NCBI GenBank assembly: GCA_002366685.1
Contig: DFBP01000103.1
Coordinates: 1-9,116 of the forward strand
DNA: 9,116 nt
Direction: 5' to 3'
DNA from: Rhodobacterales bacterium UBA3077
GTDB taxonomy: Bacteria > Pseudomonadota > Alphaproteobacteria > Rhodobacterales > Rhodobacteraceae
The notes beneath the pieces were generated by a model. The model had not been told where the DNA came from. It worked only from the letters and a program-made list of their open reading frames with translations, and made no database searches. The position numbers and the translations under genes were made by a program. The stretch's first letter is position 1, and each line of letters begins with the position of its first letter. Of the stretch, positions 6,365 through 9,116 are shown piece after piece.

Positions 6365-8523
6365 GCGCGGCTTTTATAGTCATACTGGTAGGAATAGTCA
6401 CTTGCGCCTTTGCCGTGCTTGCTGGGCGCATAGGCATTAAGAACCGCACCGCTAACCTTTAAGCTATTGTTTTCCAATGACTTAAGTGAGGCGGCTACTT
6501 CATTGATGTTGGTAAACATGTACCGGACAACCAGCAGCATCATGCCCGCATATTTGCCAATAATGACCGGGTCAGTGACCGCCAAAATCGGCGGCGCGTC
6601 CATCAGGCTCATGTCAAAGCGCTTGTCGAGGTATTCACACACATGCGCGAAATTCTCGTGCATGAACAGCTCTGAAGGGTTCGGCGGATACTTACCCGCT
6701 GGAATAAAGTGCAACCCGGTTTCAGGGTCTTTGCGGATTACGTCTTCAATTTTGGCGTCTCCTGCCAGCACGTCGGTCAGGCCGGGCTCATTTTTTTCTA
6801 TCCCGAAGTAGTAGCGAAGGTATCCCCGGCGTATATCCGCATCGACCAAGCAAATGTTCTGCCCCGCCTGGGCCATAACCGTTGCCAAATTGACCGAAAT
6901 AAAGGACTTTCCCTCGCCAGGTCGCGAGCTTGTCATAAGCAAAATACTCGACTTGGCGTCTAACATCCCAAAATGCAGGCTGGTGCGCAGGCTACGCAAA
7001 GCTTCAATAGAGAGACTGGTCGGGTCTTTTTTTGCAAGGATTGAGCGCTGGCTATTGCGCTTGGCGGCGCCACCGTATTCACCGTTTCCGACTTTTTGAA
7101 CCGTCCCGTAAACCGAAAGGCCAATCTCTTCCAGAGCTTCCTGACTTTCCACACCGCGATTAATAAAGGACATCAGGAGCGCGTAACCGAGCGCAGCCAC
7201 AAAACCCAATACTGTTGAAATCGCCACAACCATCATTTTGGCGGGTTTCACAGGTTTCGGGAAGGTAAGAGGCGAATCGATAATTCTGATATTGCCAATA
7301 GTGCCGGCCTTGATCACGCTCAACTCCTGTGAGCGATTAACCAGTTGTAGATAAATTTCGCGCGTTACTTCCAGATTCTGGGTCAAGCGCAGCATTTCGA
7401 GCTGGGTTTCGGGCAGGTTCACCGACTGCCCGCGGAGTTCGTTGAGGCGCTCTGTGAGCTGTGCCCTGTTATCAAGCAAGGTTTGATACGCCGGATGAGC
7501 GCGGGTAAAGCGCTTTTGCAACTCCTGTTCTTCCAGCGCCAACTGGTTAAGTTGGGCTTCAATTTCAACGGCTTGTTCCAGCAGCGCTCTGGTTTCAAAG
7601 CTCAGATCAACCGAATCCTGCGACAATTGGAATGCGTTGACCGCGCTTTCCGCCGCGCGCATATTGGCTTCCGCTTCGGGCAACTGGCTCTGGATGAAAG
7701 TCAGGCTGTTCTCGGCTTCGGCCGCGTTTCGGTTCATGTTTTGCAGAAGGTAGACTTCGCTCACTTTTTCCAAAACCAACGCAGCTCGGGTCGGGTCCGG
7801 ATCAAGCATTGTCAATTGAAGGATCGAGGAATTCTTTCCGCGCTCCAAGATGCTATAGGCACCCCTTAAGCTTGATAACGCACTGGATAGAATTTCTTTT
7901 TTTAGGATAAATTCTTTTCCCGGTGCGCCGATGAGCCGGTCAACCAGCACGGCAAATCCAAGGTCAGGTCGCCGCAGCACCTCGCCTTCACGGCCTTGCA
8001 GAACAATCTGCTTGGAAAGCTCTACTTCAAATTCACCGGCTCCAAGATGGGTAAGGCGGATAGGTTCGCCAAGTAAAGCCTCCGGAACTTCTAGAAAAGC
8101 GACTTCGATGGCCTCGTCGTGCCATGCGTAGCTCTGGAAATACGAAAATTCGGGATCGGGTATCGAATAGCGGGTCAGGAAATTACCAACGAACGGCAGG
8201 CGTTTTGGGGTTGCCGAAATATCCAGCTGGAGAGACCGGATTACGTCACCCAATATCATGCGCGATTTCAAGATCTCGATTTCGGCTGTCGATTGGGGCG
8301 ATTCCGAAAATATTCCGGAAAGATCAGCAGAAAGCGCCATGCCGCCGCTCGACTTTTCTTCGAGCTGGAGTAAGGCATCCGCCTTGTAAATTGGCGTGGT
8401 TGTTAGCGCAACGATAACACCCACAAATGCGGCGAGAATTGTGATCGCAAGTATGCTCCATTTGCGCGCGGAAAACAGTCGAAAAAGCTCAAGGAGATCA
8501 ATCTCGTCGTCGTCTTTTCCCAT
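6361..8523 (-). CDS. wzc: Wzc-type polysaccharide co-polymerase / tyrosine autokinase
   Basis: This is an inner-membrane protein controlling chain length and export of capsule or exopolysaccharide through cycles of tyrosine phosphorylation. It has 720 residues from the ATG at 8523. An ATG nine bases further upstream (8532) would add three residues, but the 8523 start forms TAATG with the wzb stop and has GGGA at a better distance. The Wzz domain includes transmembrane helix 1 (about 21-42). Heptad-like helices span about 255-395. The GNVR-type region with GNIRIIDSP (410-418) precedes helix 2 (about 430-452). The BY-kinase domain has ALRSLRTSL (508-516), Walker A SSRPGEGKS (532-540), Walker A' VDADI (560-564) and Walker B SLMDAPP (639-645). 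The C-terminal tyrosine cluster SDYSYQYDYK (708-717), plus Tyr698, is the autophosphorylation tail. Kinase and co-polymerase are fused in one chain, unlike split CapA/CapB systems. Three A7 tracts occur in the coding strand. Confidence 0.94.
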   Translation of the reverse strand: MGKDDDEIDLLELFRLFSARKWSILAITILAAFVGVIVALTTTPIYKADALLQLEEKSSGGMALSADLSGIFSESPQSTAEIEILKSRMILGDVIRSLQLDISATPKRLPFVGNFLTRYSIPDPEFSYFQSYAWHDEAIEVAFLEVPEALLGEPIRLTHLGAGEFEVELSKQIVLQGREGEVLRRPDLGFAVLVDRLIGAPGKEFILKKEILSSALSSLRGAYSILERGKNSSILQLTMLDPDPTRAALVLEKVSEVYLLQNMNRNAAEAENSLTFIQSQLPEAEANMRAAESAVNAFQLSQDSVDLSFETRALLEQAVEIEAQLNQLALEEQELQKRFTRAHPAYQTLLDNRAQLTERLNELRGQSVNLPETQLEMLRLTQNLEVTREIYLQLVNRSQELSVIKAGTIGNIRIIDSPLTFPKPVKPAKMMVVAISTVLGFVAALGYALLMSFINRGVESQEALEEIGLSVYGTVQKVGNGEYGGAAKRNSQRSILAKKDPTSLSIEALRSLRTSLHFGMLDAKSSILLMTSSRPGEGKSFISVNLATVMAQAGQNICLVDADIRRGYLRYYFGIEKNEPGLTDVLAGDAKIEDVIRKDPETGLHFIPAGKYPPNPSELFMHENFAHVCEYLDKRFDMSLMDAPPILAVTDPVIIGKYAGMMLLVVRYMFTNINEVAASLKSLENNSLKVSGAVLNAYAPSKHGKGASDYSYQYDYKSRA
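6791..6797 (-). repeat. A7 tract in wzc (kinase domain)
   Basis: Codons GAA AAA AAT GAG encode EKNE at about residues 576-579, soon after Walker A'. A -1 slip would place TGA immediately next and remove the rest of the kinase domain and the tyrosine tail. Confidence 0.5.
7027..7033 (-). repeat. A7 tract in wzc (between membrane helix 2 and kinase domain)
   Basis: Codons GCA AAA AAA GAC encode AKKD at about residues 497-500. A -1 slip meets TGA after seven codons, giving a Wzz-like protein with both membrane helices but no kinase domain. Confidence 0.5.
7897..7903 (-). repeat. A7 tract in wzc (periplasmic region)
   Basis: Codons CTA AAA AAA GAA encode LKKE at about residues 207-210. The tract is phased as A_AAA_AAA. 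A -1 slip reaches a TAG about 14 codons later and would truncate Wzc before the second membrane helix. Confidence 0.5.
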
Positions 8524-8963
8524 TAGATACATCCCAATTTTTTTGCCCAGGACTCTGCAGCTTTCGATATCTCGTCAAAAACCAGAGCGTGAAATTCCCG
8601 ACTTTTCCGATAGGGGTCCGCAATATCGGATTGGTTAAGCCATTGACCAAACAGCAATGTTTTTCCGCTGCTCGCCGGGGCCTTACTGGTGATGACGCGG
8701 AGGTGGCCTTTTTCAAGGCCGAGGATCAGGTCAAACTCGCTGGCGATTTCGGCTGTAAACTGCCGTGCAATATGGCTGTCGAGGTTTAGCCCGTCCGCTC
8801 CCGCAATTTCGGCCGATGTTTTATCAGCTCCGTGCCCTTCAAGCGCCCCGATCCCCGCAGATTCCACGCGCAAATCAGGGCAGCTTCTGGCCAGCAATGC
8901 AGCGCCCACAGGAGAGCGGCAGATGTTGCCGACGCAAACGACCAAAACAGAGTTGATTCTCAT
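8523..8963 (-). CDS. wzb: Low-molecular-weight protein-tyrosine phosphatase (Wzb type)
   Basis: The 146-residue length is typical of the family. The P-loop VCVGNICRSP (9-18) gives the C-x5-R motif with nucleophile Cys10 and Arg16, and DPYR (116-119) carries the general acid Asp116. The enzyme forms a cysteinyl-phosphate intermediate and, by analogy with E. coli Wzb, should dephosphorylate the tyrosine tail of the neighbouring Wzc, permitting the assembly cycle. The start codon overlaps the upstream wza stop as ATGA, with GGGA about 9 bases before it. The stop codon TAA overlaps the wzc ATG as TAATG. The gene therefore sits in a translationally coupled three-gene cassette. Near the 3' end, codons GCA AAA AAA form a run of seven A, 12 bases before the stop, that could permit slippage into the wzc frame. 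Arsenate reductases share this fold, but the DPYR motif and the neighbours favour a phosphatase. Confidence 0.94.
   Translation of the reverse strand: MRINSVLVVCVGNICRSPVGAALLARSCPDLRVESAGIGALEGHGADKTSAEIAGADGLNLDSHIARQFTAEIASEFDLILGLEKGHLRVITSKAPASSGKTLLFGQWLNQSDIADPYRKSREFHALVFDEISKAAESWAKKLGCI
8538..8544 (-). other. A7 slippery heptamer at the end of wzb
   Basis: On the minus strand the wzb codons read GCA AAA AAA TTG, giving the -1 slippery form A_AAA_AAA in the correct phase. After a -1 slip the next codons are ATT GGG ATG TAT CTA ATG, the wzc frame, with no stop between. AGAG lies about 9 bases upstream as a weak Shine-Dalgarno-like element. Function not shown. Confidence 0.3.
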
Positions 8964-9116
8964 AAATCGTTCCCAATGACTTGCGTTTGGCGAATGGCAC
9001 CGATGCTTGGCACGAGCTGCGCTATAATCTGATTCCAGCGGGCTGCCGGGTCGGCCACGATGTAAACCACGTCGTCCGGGTGAAGAACAAACTTGGTGGC
9101 AAGCACAAAGGCCAAG
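8960..9116 (-). CDS. wza: C-terminal end of a Wza-type outer-membrane polysaccharide export protein (partial)
   Basis: Fifty-one codons plus a stop (TGA at 8962-8960) run off the right edge of the window. The translated end contains FVLHPDDVVYIVADPAARWN and then IIAQLVPSIGAI. This fits the C-terminus of Wza/polysaccharide export proteins, where a 'F.L...D.VYV...P...W...' segment closes the last SLBB-like domain and is followed by a helix ending in LLPS. Wza forms the outer-membrane channel that receives polymer from Wzc. Its stop overlaps the wzb start by four bases (ATGA). The export signal, PES domain and operon promoter lie outside the window. The call is supported as much by the wzb-wzc neighbours as by the residues. 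Confidence 0.8.
   Translation of the reverse strand, partial: LAFVLATKFVLHPDDVVYIVADPAARWNQIIAQLVPSIGAIRQTQVIGNDL

Noticed and set aside
1..9116. Mobile elements, defence system, CRISPR array, tRNA or rRNA genes
   Set aside because: No transposase or integrase motifs, direct-repeat arrays, attachment sites or tRNA-like cloverleaf sequences were seen; the genes are housekeeping, one secreted peptidase and a polysaccharide export cassette.

Overview
The window looks like the chromosome of an alphaproteobacterium, most probably of the Rhodobacterales. The evidence is a GcrA-type cell-cycle regulator (a family essentially confined to Alphaproteobacteria), a DUF1178 zinc-ribbon protein, a lysC-ptsP gene pair, and the style of the PtsP and LysC proteins. 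Base composition is moderate to slightly GC-rich. I see no insertion sequence, integrase, tRNA, rRNA or CRISPR array. No stretch longer than about 125 bases lacks a gene, so coding density is high.

Left part (1-2711): the last 51 codons of a probable AlkB-like membrane di-iron hydroxylase are followed by gcrA (230-790, +), which has a plausible sigma70 promoter just upstream. Convergent to gcrA lies a small secreted metallopeptidase of the M35 (aspzincin) type (818-1435, -) with its own candidate promoter. A DUF1178 gene (1518-1883, +) and a lipoprotein of unknown family (1977-2711, +) follow.

Middle part (2835-6364, +): lysC (aspartate kinase with two ACT domains) and ptsP (GAF domain plus enzyme I of the nitrogen phosphotransferase system) are 23 bases apart and probably form an operon. 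lysC carries an internal ATG with a good ribosome binding site at the place where Corynebacterium/Bacillus-type aspartate kinases start a separate beta subunit.

Right part (6361-9116, -): the end of a wza-wzb-wzc polysaccharide export cassette. It comprises the C-terminus of an outer-membrane export protein, a low-molecular-weight protein-tyrosine phosphatase and a Wzc-type tyrosine autokinase/co-polymerase. The stop and start codons overlap (ATGA, then TAATG), so translation is probably coupled. The wzc stop overlaps the ptsP stop tail-to-tail within the four bases TTAA.

The most unusual signal is that all four seven-base A tracts of the window lie on the coding strand of wzb-wzc. The one at the end of wzb is phased so that a -1 slip would join the phosphatase to the kinase in one polypeptide. 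This is a hypothesis from sequence only. Most of the window otherwise appears to be ordinary core genome plus a capsule/exopolysaccharide locus.
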